A stretch of 64,000 nt of DNA. It comes from Pimelobacter sp. GTDB lineage: Bacteria > Actinomycetota > Actinomycetes > Propionibacteriales > Nocardioidaceae. How positions within the stretch are numbered: the first letter of the stretch is position 1; the number at the start of each line of letters is the position of its first letter. Of this stretch, positions 29,914 through 38,990 are shown in pieces. The DNA lies in NCBI GenBank assembly GCA_002698575.1, contig NZZG01000084.1, forward strand, positions 1 to 64,000. Reading direction: 5' to 3'. Below the pieces are notes generated by a model. It was not told where the DNA came from. It did no database searches and was given only the letters and a program-made list of their open reading frames with translations. The position numbers were made by a program, and so were the translations under genes.

Positions 29914-31359
29914 GTGAGGCAGGCTTTTTTCGACGATCCGTCGATCGTCCGGGAGACCTCTCTGCTTCCCCGTGCCCAGAGCGGCGCCCCGTCGGCAGCT
30001 CCTGCCTCCGCCCGCGCTGCCCGCCGACGTGACCGGCACCTCCGCGTCGCCGTCCCGCTCGCCGCGGCCGGCTCGGTCGCCCTGGCTGCCGTGCTCTCCT
30101 CGGCCGAGACCCGGCTCGCCGTCGTGGTCGCCGCGGCGGCCCTCGTCACGGCACTGGGCCTGCGCCACTCGTCCACCGAGAGCCGACTGCGCGGCGCCGC
30201 GGTCGTCGCGCGCTCCCTGGCGGCCCCCACCGCCTTCGTGGTCCTGGCCCTCGCCGTGCTCCAGCAGCCCACCCAGCTGCGCACCGAGCTCGCCGTGCTG
30301 GGCACGAGTGCCGCGCTCGGTGCCGCGCTCGGGTACCTGGTGGTCTCCGCCCGTCGAGCGGTGCCCCGCGTCGTGGTCGTCGGGGACGAGGCCGGCGTCG
30401 CCGAGCTCCTGGCCCGCTGGGGCAACGGACGCCACCTGCACGTCGCCGGCGCCCTGTTGCGCGCCACCGGTCCCCGCTCGCTGAGCCGAGGGGCCCACTC
30501 CGGAGCCCTCGGCGTCCCGCTGGTCGCCGGAGCCGCCGCCCTGACCGAGTTCGTCCGCACCTCCGGTGCCGACGCCGTCATCGTGGACAGCCGTACGGCG
30601 GCCGTCCCCGGCGAGGTGCGTCGCCTGGAGTGGCAGCTGGCCGATGCCCGCGTGGCGGTGCTGTGCGCCGGGGAGACCGGTCACGTGGCCCCGCGCCGCC
30701 TGGGCTGGACGGCGGTCGACGGCACGACGTTCAGCGTCATCGCCTCGCCCTCCTCGAGCGTCGCCCGCGCCGTCAAGGGCCTGGCCGACCGCGTCCTGGC
30801 CCTCGGCCTCCTGGTGTGCTTCGCGCCCCTGCTGGCGTTCCTCGCCCTGGTGGTGCGCCTGGACTCCCGCGGCCCTGCCTTCTTCCGTCAGACCCGGGTG
30901 GGCCGTGAGGGCACCACCTTCACCCTCCTCAAGCTGCGCACGATGACCGTGGACGCCGAGGAGATCAAGCAGACGCTGCTCGAGCTCGACGAGGGCAACG
31001 GCGTGCTGTTCAAGATGCGCAACGACCCGCGGATCACCCGGGTGGGCCGGTGGCTGCGGGCCTCCTCGCTCGACGAGCTGCCCCAGCTGTGGAACGTCGT
31101 CACGGGAGACATGTCCCTGGTCGGTCCGCGACCTGCCCTGCCCGAGGAGGTCGCGGTCTACAACGAGCTGGAGCGCCGCCGACTGGCGGTCAAGCCCGGC
31201 CTGACCGGTCCGTGGCAGGTGAGCGGACGCTCGTCGCTGAGCCGCGAGCGCTCGATGCAGCTCGACGCGGGCTACGCCGACAACTGGCACCCGGCCGGCG
31301 ACGCGCGCATCCTGCTGCGCACGATCGATGCCGTCCTGCTCCGGCGCGGTGCGTTCTAG
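29914..31359 (+). CDS. Polyprenyl-phosphate sugar-1-phosphate transferase (priming exopolysaccharide glycosyltransferase)
   Basis: The 481-aa membrane protein starts glycan assembly by moving a sugar-1-phosphate to undecaprenyl phosphate. Four hydrophobic segments lie in residues 38-150 and are followed by a Rossmann-like CoA-binding-type domain (RVVVVGDEAGVAELL). A further helix (ALGLLVCFAPLLAFLALVV, about 295-315) precedes the conserved catalytic domain: FRQTRVGREG, KLRTM, RVGRWLRASSLDELPQLWNV, MSLVGPRPALPEEV and KPGLTGPWQVSGR. The family is WbaP/EpsE-type; the sugar cannot be told. It leads the locus, and its stop overlaps the next GTG by one base. Confidence 0.93.
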   Translation: MRQAFFDDPSIVRETSLLPRAQSGAPSAAPASARAARRRDRHLRVAVPLAAAGSVALAAVLSSAETRLAVVVAAAALVTALGLRHSSTESRLRGAAVVARSLAAPTAFVVLALAVLQQPTQLRTELAVLGTSAALGAALGYLVVSARRAVPRVVVVGDEAGVAELLARWGNGRHLHVAGALLRATGPRSLSRGAHSGALGVPLVAGAAALTEFVRTSGADAVIVDSRTAAVPGEVRRLEWQLADARVAVLCAGETGHVAPRRLGWTAVDGTTFSVIASPSSSVARAVKGLADRVLALGLLVCFAPLLAFLALVVRLDSRGPAFFRQTRVGREGTTFTLLKLRTMTVDAEEIKQTLLELDEGNGVLFKMRNDPRITRVGRWLRASSLDELPQLWNVVTGDMSLVGPRPALPEEVAVYNELERRRLAVKPGLTGPWQVSGRSSLSRERSMQLDAGYADNWHPAGDARILLRTIDAVLLRRGAF

Positions 31360-32570
31360 TGGTGCGCACCGCAGGTCTCCACACCACTCCCGGGCGGGTC
31401 ACGGTCGTCGCCGCGGGCGTCGTCGGCATGCTGCTCGGCGCCTCGTGCGGCGCCCCGGACGAGACCGGCGCCCCCGAGCCGACCACGGCCCCGTCGGGCG
31501 GACCGACCGCATCGGCGTCCCCCGACGCGACGGACGCGCCCGTCGGCGAGCGCGACGCACGCACGTGGCCCTACCCGGCGGACTCCATCTGGAACCACCC
31601 GCTCGGCGACGAGGCGAGCCTGGTGCCGTTCCCCGTCGAGCCGACCGACGTCACCCTCGTGCCCGAGGAGGACCTCCTCATCATCGCGCCCGAGGCTCCG
31701 CTCCAGGACGTCTACGCGACCACCGCCGGCTGGGACCCCGCCCAGACGCGGTGCGGCTCGGTGACCGACGAGGTGCTCGTCGAGGACCTGCCGATCCCCG
31801 TGGGCTGGACGACCGACCCCGGCTACGACGGCACCACGCCGAACCAGTCGACCGCGATCCTGCTTCCCGACGACACCCTGCTGGAGCTCCAGCCGTTCCA
31901 CATCTGCCCTGACGGCACGCCCGTCGCCCAGTACGCCGCCCCCGCCTGGCGCGGCAGCTCGATCATCACCGGGGGCGTGCCCGGCGACATCGGCGGCGGC
32001 GCCCACGGCGGCTCCGGCCTGACCGCCTTCGGCGGCACCATCCGGCTGGGGGAGTGGGTGCCGGGAGGTCGGATCCGGCACGCGCTGAAGGTCACGGTCT
32101 CCGGCGACGAGCTGTCCTCGAGCGAGGGTGGCTTCCGCTGGCCGGCCGACCGCGCGGACGTGGACTGGGCCACGACCTACCTCGGCTCGGTCCCCGAGGC
32201 ACGGATGGGGGCGCTGCTGACGCTGGGTCCCGACTTCGACGTCGACGCACTGAGCACCGAGCCGGCCCGGATCATCGCCACCGCGCTGCAGGAGTACGGC
32301 GCCTACGTCGTCGACGACGCGGGCCGGCGTACGGTCGCCTACTCCGTGGAGTGGGGCCCGCAGGGTCGCGTCACCGACGAGTTCGAGCAGGCCTGGGGAT
32401 ATCCCATGGCCGGGCGGGTCTCGGAGGCCAGCGGAGAGCAGCAGGGCTTCCTGGCCGACATGGAGCGCATCGACCTGGCACTCCAGGTCGTCGACGACAA
32501 CACGGCCGAGACTCCCGGCGGCGCCGGCACGGCGCTGGCTCCCTTCGCGCCCCCGTTGGCGGTGTCGTGA
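31359..32570 (+). CDS. Secreted lipoprotein of the exopolysaccharide locus, unknown function
   Basis: The 403-aa product has a lipoprotein signal (VTVVAAGVVGMLLGASC) with the lipid-attached Cys at about residue 30, then a Thr/Ser/Pro-rich linker. The mature part is a globular domain with WPYPADSIWNHPLG, HICPDG and a Gly-rich GGGAHGGSGLTAFGGTIRLG followed by IRHALKVTV. I have seen similar GG..IRHALKV segments in uncharacterised actinobacterial proteins with polysaccharide-lyase-like folds, but no catalytic residues can be named. It sits between the priming transferase and a GT4 gene, each overlapping by one base, so a role in polymer export, trimming or anchoring is inferred. Confidence 0.7.
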   Translation: MVRTAGLHTTPGRVTVVAAGVVGMLLGASCGAPDETGAPEPTTAPSGGPTASASPDATDAPVGERDARTWPYPADSIWNHPLGDEASLVPFPVEPTDVTLVPEEDLLIIAPEAPLQDVYATTAGWDPAQTRCGSVTDEVLVEDLPIPVGWTTDPGYDGTTPNQSTAILLPDDTLLELQPFHICPDGTPVAQYAAPAWRGSSIITGGVPGDIGGGAHGGSGLTAFGGTIRLGEWVPGGRIRHALKVTVSGDELSSSEGGFRWPADRADVDWATTYLGSVPEARMGALLTLGPDFDVDALSTEPARIIATALQEYGAYVVDDAGRRTVAYSVEWGPQGRVTDEFEQAWGYPMAGRVSEASGEQQGFLADMERIDLALQVVDDNTAETPGGAGTALAPFAPPLAVS

Positions 32571-33826
32571 TGCGGATCCTCCACGTCAACAAGTTCCTGC
32601 ACCGTCGCGGTGGCGCCGAGGCCTACATGCTCGACCTGGCCGAGGCACAGCGCGCCGAGGGTCACGACGTCGGCTTCTTCGCGATGCAGCACCCCGAGAA
32701 CGACGGCGACGTCAACGACGACCTCTTCCCGGCGCGGATGGAGCTGAACCCGCCGCCGGAGGGACTGGCGGCACGCGTGCGCACCGCCGGCCAGATCATC
32801 TACCGCCCCGACGCCCGGGCCGGCATGGACGCGGTGCTCGACCGGGTCCGTCCCGACGTCGTCCACCTGCACAACATCTACCACCAGCTGTCGCCGTCCA
32901 TCCTGCGGCCGGTCAAGAAGCGCGGCATCGCCGCCGTGATGACCCTGCACGACTACAAGCTGGCCTGCCCGACGTACCAGTTCCTCGACGCCGACGGGAA
33001 GATCTGCGAGGCCTGCCTCCCGGGGAAGTTCCGCAACGCGACCAGGAAGCGGTGCAACCAGGGCTCGCTGGCCGGCAGTGCGCTGGCCACCATCGAGCTG
33101 AGCGTGCACCGCGCCACGCACGCCTACGACGCGGTCGACGCGCTGATCTGCCCGAGCGAGTTCCTGAGGACGAAGATGGCCCAGGGTCGGGTCTACCCCG
33201 AGCGCCTGGTCCACCTGCCCAACTTCTGCGACCTGCACCAGATCACCGCGGCCACGCAGCCCGGCGCCGGTGTCCTGTACGCCGGGCGGCTCTCGCCCGA
33301 GAAGGGCGTCGACGTGCTCGTCGACGCCGCCGCTCACCTGCCCGCCGGACTGCGCGTCACCATCGCCGGGGACGGTCCCGAGCGCGCGGCCCTGGAGAAG
33401 CGGGCCGCCGACCGCGGTGTGGTCGACCGGGTCACCTTCCTCGGCCGGATCCCGGGCCAGGACCTCCATCAGCAGATGCGCGACCACGCGGTCGTGGTCG
33501 TCCCGTCGCGGTGGTACGAGAACCAGCCGATGACCATCCTCGAGGCCTACGCGGCCGCCCGCCCGGTCGTCGGGTCGCTGCTCGGGGGTCTACCGGAGCT
33601 GATCGACGAGGGCGTCACCGGACGCCTCGTCACGCACGACGACCCGACCGCGCTCGCCGCGGCACTGTCCGAGGTGGCCGGGGACCCGGCCGCCGCTCAC
33701 CGCATGGGGATGGTCGCTCGGGAGCGCACCCATGCCTTCTCGATCGACACCCACGTCCGCGGGCTCGACGAGATCTACCAGCGTGTCGTCGCACGGCACG
33801 TCGCAGCACCCAGGGGGAAGAACTGA
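32570..33826 (+). CDS. GT4-family glycosyltransferase
   Basis: The 418-aa cytosolic GT-B enzyme starts MRILHVNKFLHRRGGAEAYM, a typical GT4 acceptor loop. The donor domain has VLYAGRLSPEKGVDVLVDA and VTIAGDGPERAAL, with the nucleotide-sugar motif around NQPMTILEAYAAARPVVGS. A four-cysteine patch (ACPTYQF, KICEACLPGKF, KRCNQG; residues 130-165) is seen in some capsule GT4 enzymes and may bind metal. ATG 32570 overlaps the previous stop (TGATG), as does its own stop with the next gene, so translation is coupled along the operon. The sugar and linkage are unknown. Confidence 0.9.
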   Translation: MRILHVNKFLHRRGGAEAYMLDLAEAQRAEGHDVGFFAMQHPENDGDVNDDLFPARMELNPPPEGLAARVRTAGQIIYRPDARAGMDAVLDRVRPDVVHLHNIYHQLSPSILRPVKKRGIAAVMTLHDYKLACPTYQFLDADGKICEACLPGKFRNATRKRCNQGSLAGSALATIELSVHRATHAYDAVDALICPSEFLRTKMAQGRVYPERLVHLPNFCDLHQITAATQPGAGVLYAGRLSPEKGVDVLVDAAAHLPAGLRVTIAGDGPERAALEKRAADRGVVDRVTFLGRIPGQDLHQQMRDHAVVVVPSRWYENQPMTILEAYAAARPVVGSLLGGLPELIDEGVTGRLVTHDDPTALAAALSEVAGDPAAAHRMGMVARERTHAFSIDTHVRGLDEIYQRVVARHVAAPRGKN

Positions 33827-35052
33827 TGAGTCTCAAGATCGCGATGCTTGGCACACGTGGCCTGCCCGCGTCGTTCGGCGGGGTCGAGCACCACGTCGAG
33901 CAGATCGGCGCACGGCTCGTGGAGCGTGGCCACCAGGTCACCGTGTACTCCCAGAGCCGCTACGGGGACGGCGAGCCCCTGACCGAGCACCTCGGCATGC
34001 GCGTGGTCACCATGCCCACCGTGCCGGTGCGCGGCTTCGAGGCGCTGTGCCACTCGGCCCTGTCCACCGTGCACGGACTCTTCCGCGGCCACGACGTCTT
34101 CCACTACCACGCCGTCGGTCCCGGGCTGCTCTCCCCGTTGGCGCGCTTCGGCTCGCGCGGGGCCGTGGTGCAGACGGTGCACGGCCTCGACGCCGACCGT
34201 GCCAAGTGGGGCGGCGGTGCCCGGTCGGTGCTCAACGCGGCCACCTGGTTGAGCGCCCGCGTGCCCGACACGACCATCACGGTCTCGCAGGCGCTGGCCG
34301 ACCACTACGCGGCGCGCTACGAGCGCGCGTGCGAGTACGTCCCCAACGGCGTCAACATGAAGCCGCGCCGCCACCCGCAGCTCATCCGGGACGCCTACGG
34401 GCTCTCGGGTCGTGACTACTTCCTCTTCGTCGGGCGGCTGGTCCCCGAGAAGCGTCCCGACCTGCTCCTCAAGGCCTTCGCGCAGGTGCGGACCGACAAG
34501 AAGCTCGTCCTCGTCGGAGGCTCGAGCCACACCGACGACTACGTCGAGGAGCTCCGCGCGCTGGCCGCGCAGGACCCCCGCGTGATCATGCCCGGCTACC
34601 TGTACGGCGACGTGCTCGACGAGCTGTTCACCAACGCGGCCGGCTTCGTGCAGCCCTCGGCCCTCGAGGGCCTGCCGCTGACGCTGCTCGAGGCGATGGG
34701 CAGCGGGCTGCCGGTCGTGGTCTCCGACATCGACCCGCACCTCGAGATCGTGGGACGGGACCGGGCCGGAGCCCGCGTCTTCCGCGACGGTGACCAGGTC
34801 GGGCTCACCGACGCCCTGCGCAAGGTCGCCGAGGACACCGCGACCGAGAAGGCCTCCAGCGTCGCCATGCGCGACTCGGTGCTGTCGGTCTACGACTGGT
34901 CGGCCTGCGTCGATGCCCTCGAGGGCGTCTACGAGACCGCCGTGCACTCCACCCGCCGTCAGCGTCGCCGGCGCAACAGCAACGTCCACCAGCTCCACCG
35001 CGTCAACCACCACCTGGCCGGTGCCCGGTGCGACGAGGCCATCCACGCCTGA
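33826..35052 (+). CDS. GT4-family glycosyltransferase (second)
   Basis: The 408-aa protein opens with IAMLGTRGLPASFGGVEHHVEQI, a start typical of GT4 enzymes that make rhamnose or galactose linkages in exopolysaccharides. The donor domain has YFLFVGRLVPEKRPDLLLKAF and the ExxxxxxxE motif in EGLPLTLLEAMGSGLPVVVSD. The C-terminus carries a basic tail (RRQRRRRNSNVHQLHR) that could contact the membrane or the priming enzyme. The ATG overlaps the stop of the preceding gene. The specific sugar cannot be assigned. Confidence 0.9.
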   Translation: MSLKIAMLGTRGLPASFGGVEHHVEQIGARLVERGHQVTVYSQSRYGDGEPLTEHLGMRVVTMPTVPVRGFEALCHSALSTVHGLFRGHDVFHYHAVGPGLLSPLARFGSRGAVVQTVHGLDADRAKWGGGARSVLNAATWLSARVPDTTITVSQALADHYAARYERACEYVPNGVNMKPRRHPQLIRDAYGLSGRDYFLFVGRLVPEKRPDLLLKAFAQVRTDKKLVLVGGSSHTDDYVEELRALAAQDPRVIMPGYLYGDVLDELFTNAAGFVQPSALEGLPLTLLEAMGSGLPVVVSDIDPHLEIVGRDRAGARVFRDGDQVGLTDALRKVAEDTATEKASSVAMRDSVLSVYDWSACVDALEGVYETAVHSTRRQRRRRNSNVHQLHRVNHHLAGARCDEAIHA

Positions 35053-35120
35053 GCGTGCCCTCGTCGTCCCTCTCGGGATCCACGCACCGAACACCGTTTC
35101 AGAACAGGAAAAAGCAACCG

Positions 35121-38100
35121 ATGAAGTCTCCCTCTCGTGCCTCGAAGATCGTGGGCGCCCTCGCGCTGGCGCTGGTCGCCTCGGCCGGCCTGGCCGTGAC
35201 ACCGCCGGCGCAGGCCGCGCAGAACGTCGTGGTCACCCAGCTGCCCGACCAGACCCACCCGCGCGTCCTCAACGGGCGGATCTACGCGATCGCCACCGCC
35301 GGCGACCTCGTCGCCGTGGGCGGCACGTTCACCTCGGTCCGCAACGGCGCGGGTGGCTCACCCGACCAGGCGCGGCAGTGGATCTTCCTCTACAACAAGG
35401 CGACCGGGAAGATCGTGGAGTCGTTCAACCCGACCCTGCGCGGACCCGCGCCGTCCACCACCGGACTGGTCGCCGACCAGCCGGGCGTGGAGGCGATCGA
35501 GTTCGCGCCCGACGGCAAGTCGATGTACGTCGCCGGCTGGTTCACCAGCGTCAACGGGCAGTCGCGCCAGCGCGTGGTCCGGCTCAACCTCGACGGCTCG
35601 CTGACCGCCGGGTTCTCGGCCAGTGTCAACAACACGGTCAACGACCTCGCGCTGACCGGCGGCCGGCTGATCGTCGGCGGGGAGTTCAGCAAGGTCAACC
35701 AGCAGCCCGTCGAGCGGCTCGTCTCCCTCGACCCGCAGACCGGCGCGACGCAGAGCGACTTCAACCTGCCGCTGACCGACTCGCGCGACGAGTTCGCGCC
35801 GTACCTGCAGGACATGGACGCCTCGCCCGACGGCAAGTGGCTCGCCATCGCGGGCAACTTCCAGACCGTCGGCACGGTGGCACGCAACCAGGTCGCCCTG
35901 ATCGACCTCAAGCCCGGCGGCGCGGCGCCGCGCGTGGCCAACTGGTCGACCGACGCCTACAGCGTCGACTGCGCGCCGGTCTACGACGACTCCTGGGTCC
36001 GCTCGGTCAACATCTCGCCCGACAGCTCCTACATGGTGGTGGCCGGGACCGGAGCCTTCATCCCGAACACCCTGTGCGACTCCGCGGCCCGCTGGGAGCT
36101 GCCGCCCACGCAGTCGGGCGACCACCTCAGCCCGACCTGGAAGACCCTCACCGGCGGCGACACGTTCTGGACCGCCGAGGTCACCGAGAGCGCCGTGTAC
36201 GTCGGCGGCCACCAGCGCTGGGTCAACAACCCCCGGCCCTCGCCGGGCGGCGACAGCGACGGTCCCGGCTCGGTCGAGCGCGACGGCATCGTGGCGCTGG
36301 ACCCGCTCACGGGTGCGCCCCTGTCCTGGAACCCGGGCCGTGACCGCGGCCGCGGAGCCGAGGCGATCACGGCCACCGACGACTTCCTGCTCGTGGGCAG
36401 CGACACCGAGTTCTTCGCCGGCCAGCTGCGCCAGCGGCTCGCGCCGCTGCCGGTTGCCGGAGGACTGCCCAACCCGCAGCCGACGGCCGTGGACCTGCCC
36501 GTGACCCTCAACTACGTGACCGGCTCCCAGCTGCGCTCGGTCGCCTTCGACGGTGCGAGCTTCGGCTCGACGAGCCAGGTCCCTGCCTCGACGGGCATCG
36601 ACTGGAGCGGGTTCCGCGGCGGCTTCGTCCAGAACGGCAAGCTCCACTACTTCGGTGCCTCGCAGGCGTTCTACTCGCGGCCCTTCAGCACCTCGTCCAT
36701 CGGCTCGGAGACCAACCTGTCCAGCACGGTCGGCTACGTCGACTACAGCGCCAACCTCACGCCGTACGACCAGCCCTACGGCGTGGCCGAGACCAACGTG
36801 GCCACCTACAACCCGACCAACGGGCAGATCTACTACGTCAAGAGCGACGGCAAGCTGATGAAGCGCGGCTACTCGCTCGAGAGCGGCATCATCGACGCGG
36901 GCGAGCAGGTCGCCTCCGGCCGGTCCTTCGCCAACGCGCGGGGTCTCGCCTTCATCGGTGACTGGCTGTACGCGGCCTGGTCCAACGGCGGTCTGTACCG
37001 CTTCTACGCACCGGGCGGCGAGGTCGACTTCGACAACAACGCGCTCGTCGACTCGAGCACCACCAACTGGAGCCAGGTCAAGGGACTCTTCGCCATGCCC
37101 AGCAGCGGCGCGGCGGTGCAGCCGACGAAGCCCGACTACAGCTGTTCCACGAGCCTTCCGTGGCGGGCCAAGTACTGGTCGAACCAGGAGCTCGACGGCG
37201 CGCCGGACAAGATGCGCTGCGAGGCCGACGTCAACTACAACTACGGCAGCGGTGCACCTGCGGACACCAACCTGCCGAGCAACAACTTCTCGGCCAGCTG
37301 GACCCGCAGCGTCTCGGTGCCCGACGGCAAGGCCCTCCAGGTCACCGCGACCGCCGACGACGGGGTCCGTGTCTACGTCGACGGCGTCCGCGTCATCAAC
37401 GACTGGGTCGACAGCTCCGCCCGCACCCGCACCGGCACCTCCGCTGCGCTCTCGGGTGGTGACCACACGGTGCGCGTGGAGTTCTACGAGAACTCCGGCG
37501 GCGCCCAGATCCAGGTGTCCACGACGGTGGTCGACGCTCCCGCGGCCCCGCTCGAGCCGGACAACATCGCCCCGGACACCACCGTCTCGGGCCCGCAGCT
37601 CGACGACGTGGTCGCCAGCGGTCCGGTGACCTTCACCGGCACGGCGACCGACAACCGGTCCATTACGTCGGTGCGGGTGGCCATCTACAACCGCGACGAC
37701 GCCACGAACCGGTGGCTGCAGCCGAACGGGACCTGGGGACCCAGCTACGCCTACCGCTCGCCGGTGCTCGCCGAGCCGGGCGTCGCCTCGACCACGTGGT
37801 CGATCGACATCACGCTGCCCGAGGGCAACTTCGCCGTGGACGCGGTCGCCGTGGACGGGGTCGGCAACGTCGACCTGTCCAGCGTCTTCCGCAGGTTCTC
37901 GGTCAACGACAACCCGGTGCAGGCCGACACCCAGGCTCCGGTGGTCGCGGTGACGTCCCCGGTCAAGCGGGACACCGTCCGGACGACGTCCTTCACGGCG
38001 AGCGGCACCAGTGGCGACAACCGCGGGGTCGACTCCGTGCGGGTGGCCGTGCGCAACCGGACCACGGGCGACTGGCTGCAGGACAACGGTTCCTGGGCGC

Positions 38101-38951
38101 CCGGCTTCGCCTCCCGCAATCCCGCGCTGGCCTCTCCGGGAGCCACCAGCAGCACCTGGAGCCTGCCGCTCACGCTGGCCACGGGCAGCTACGCCCTGGA
38201 CGTGCGGGCGACCGACACCTCGGGCAACCAGTCCCCGAGCACCTACCACCCGTTCGAGGTCGACGCCTCGGCGCCGGACAACCAGGCGCCCTCCACGACG
38301 GTGGCCTCGCCGGCCAAGAACGCCACGGTGGGCAGCCCGGTCACCTTCACCGGCACCTCGACCGACAACAAGGGCGTCAGCCAGATGCGGGTGGCGATCT
38401 ACAACCGGGTCGACTCCACCAACAAGTGGCTGCAGGCCAACGGGACCTGGGGCCCGAGCTACGCCTTCCGCTCGGCGACCCTGGCCAACCCGGGGGCGAC
38501 CAGCACGGGGTGGAGCATCTCGATCCCGCTGCCCGACGGTCTCTACGGCCTCGACGCCAAGGCCGTCGACACCTCGGACAACAAGGACCCGAGCTCGCCG
38601 TTCGTGCCGTTCCAGGTCGGCAACGACCAGGCCGCTCCGGTGGCGAAGGTGGCCAAGCGGTCCGCCCAGGTCTCGGGAGTGGCGAGCGACGACTCGTCGG
38701 TGCGCAAGGTCCAGGTCGAGGTCAAGAAGGCCGGCAAGGGCAAGAAGAAGTGGGTGACCAAGAAGGGCAGGCTGGCCCGCAAGTCCAAGACGCTCTCCAC
38801 GACCCTTGCCGCACCGGGCGCTCGCACGAGCCGCTGGGCGCTCGGTCTCGACCTGTCGCCCGGGAAGTACGTCGTGTACGTGACCCCGGTGGACGGCACC
38901 CGCAACAGCCCCGCCAAGCCGCTGCGGAAGCGGATCAAGATCCGCGGCTGA
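35121..38951 (+). CDS. Large secreted beta-propeller / PA14 / Ig-repeat surface protein
   Basis: The 1276-aa protein has a Sec signal peptide (IVGALALALVASAGLAV, cleavage near AQAAQN). A delta-60-like propeller region covers about residues 35-670, with recurring GGTFTSV, GGEFSKVN, VGGHQRWVN and paired ALDP/SLDP segments. A PA14 domain follows (WRAKYWSNQELDGAP to HTVRVEFYENSGGAQI, about 675-800), which often binds carbohydrate. Three Ig-like repeats of about 115 residues (815-1165) share RVAIYNR, WLQxNGTW and a PG-ST-WSI core. A fourth degenerate, Lys-rich unit ends the chain. There is no anchor motif. AGGAAAAAGC before ATG 35121 is a reasonable ribosome site. It is probably a matrix or surface protein interacting with the polymer made by its neighbours. 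Confidence 0.8.
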   Translation: MKSPSRASKIVGALALALVASAGLAVTPPAQAAQNVVVTQLPDQTHPRVLNGRIYAIATAGDLVAVGGTFTSVRNGAGGSPDQARQWIFLYNKATGKIVESFNPTLRGPAPSTTGLVADQPGVEAIEFAPDGKSMYVAGWFTSVNGQSRQRVVRLNLDGSLTAGFSASVNNTVNDLALTGGRLIVGGEFSKVNQQPVERLVSLDPQTGATQSDFNLPLTDSRDEFAPYLQDMDASPDGKWLAIAGNFQTVGTVARNQVALIDLKPGGAAPRVANWSTDAYSVDCAPVYDDSWVRSVNISPDSSYMVVAGTGAFIPNTLCDSAARWELPPTQSGDHLSPTWKTLTGGDTFWTAEVTESAVYVGGHQRWVNNPRPSPGGDSDGPGSVERDGIVALDPLTGAPLSWNPGRDRGRGAEAITATDDFLLVGSDTEFFAGQLRQRLAPLPVAGGLPNPQPTAVDLPVTLNYVTGSQLRSVAFDGASFGSTSQVPASTGIDWSGFRGGFVQNGKLHYFGASQAFYSRPFSTSSIGSETNLSSTVGYVDYSANLTPYDQPYGVAETNVATYNPTNGQIYYVKSDGKLMKRGYSLESGIIDAGEQVASGRSFANARGLAFIGDWLYAAWSNGGLYRFYAPGGEVDFDNNALVDSSTTNWSQVKGLFAMPSSGAAVQPTKPDYSCSTSLPWRAKYWSNQELDGAPDKMRCEADVNYNYGSGAPADTNLPSNNFSASWTRSVSVPDGKALQVTATADDGVRVYVDGVRVINDWVDSSARTRTGTSAALSGGDHTVRVEFYENSGGAQIQVSTTVVDAPAAPLEPDNIAPDTTVSGPQLDDVVASGPVTFTGTATDNRSITSVRVAIYNRDDATNRWLQPNGTWGPSYAYRSPVLAEPGVASTTWSIDITLPEGNFAVDAVAVDGVGNVDLSSVFRRFSVNDNPVQADTQAPVVAVTSPVKRDTVRTTSFTASGTSGDNRGVDSVRVAVRNRTTGDWLQDNGSWAPGFASRNPALASPGATSSTWSLPLTLATGSYALDVRATDTSGNQSPSTYHPFEVDASAPDNQAPSTTVASPAKNATVGSPVTFTGTSTDNKGVSQMRVAIYNRVDSTNKWLQANGTWGPSYAFRSATLANPGATSTGWSISIPLPDGLYGLDAKAVDTSDNKDPSSPFVPFQVGNDQAAPVAKVAKRSAQVSGVASDDSSVRKVQVEVKKAGKGKKKWVTKKGRLARKSKTLSTTLAAPGARTSRWALGLDLSPGKYVVYVTPVDGTRNSPAKPLRKRIKIRG

Positions 38952-38990
38952 TCCCGCGCGTGACCCCGACCCGTGGAAGGGTGTGACGTC

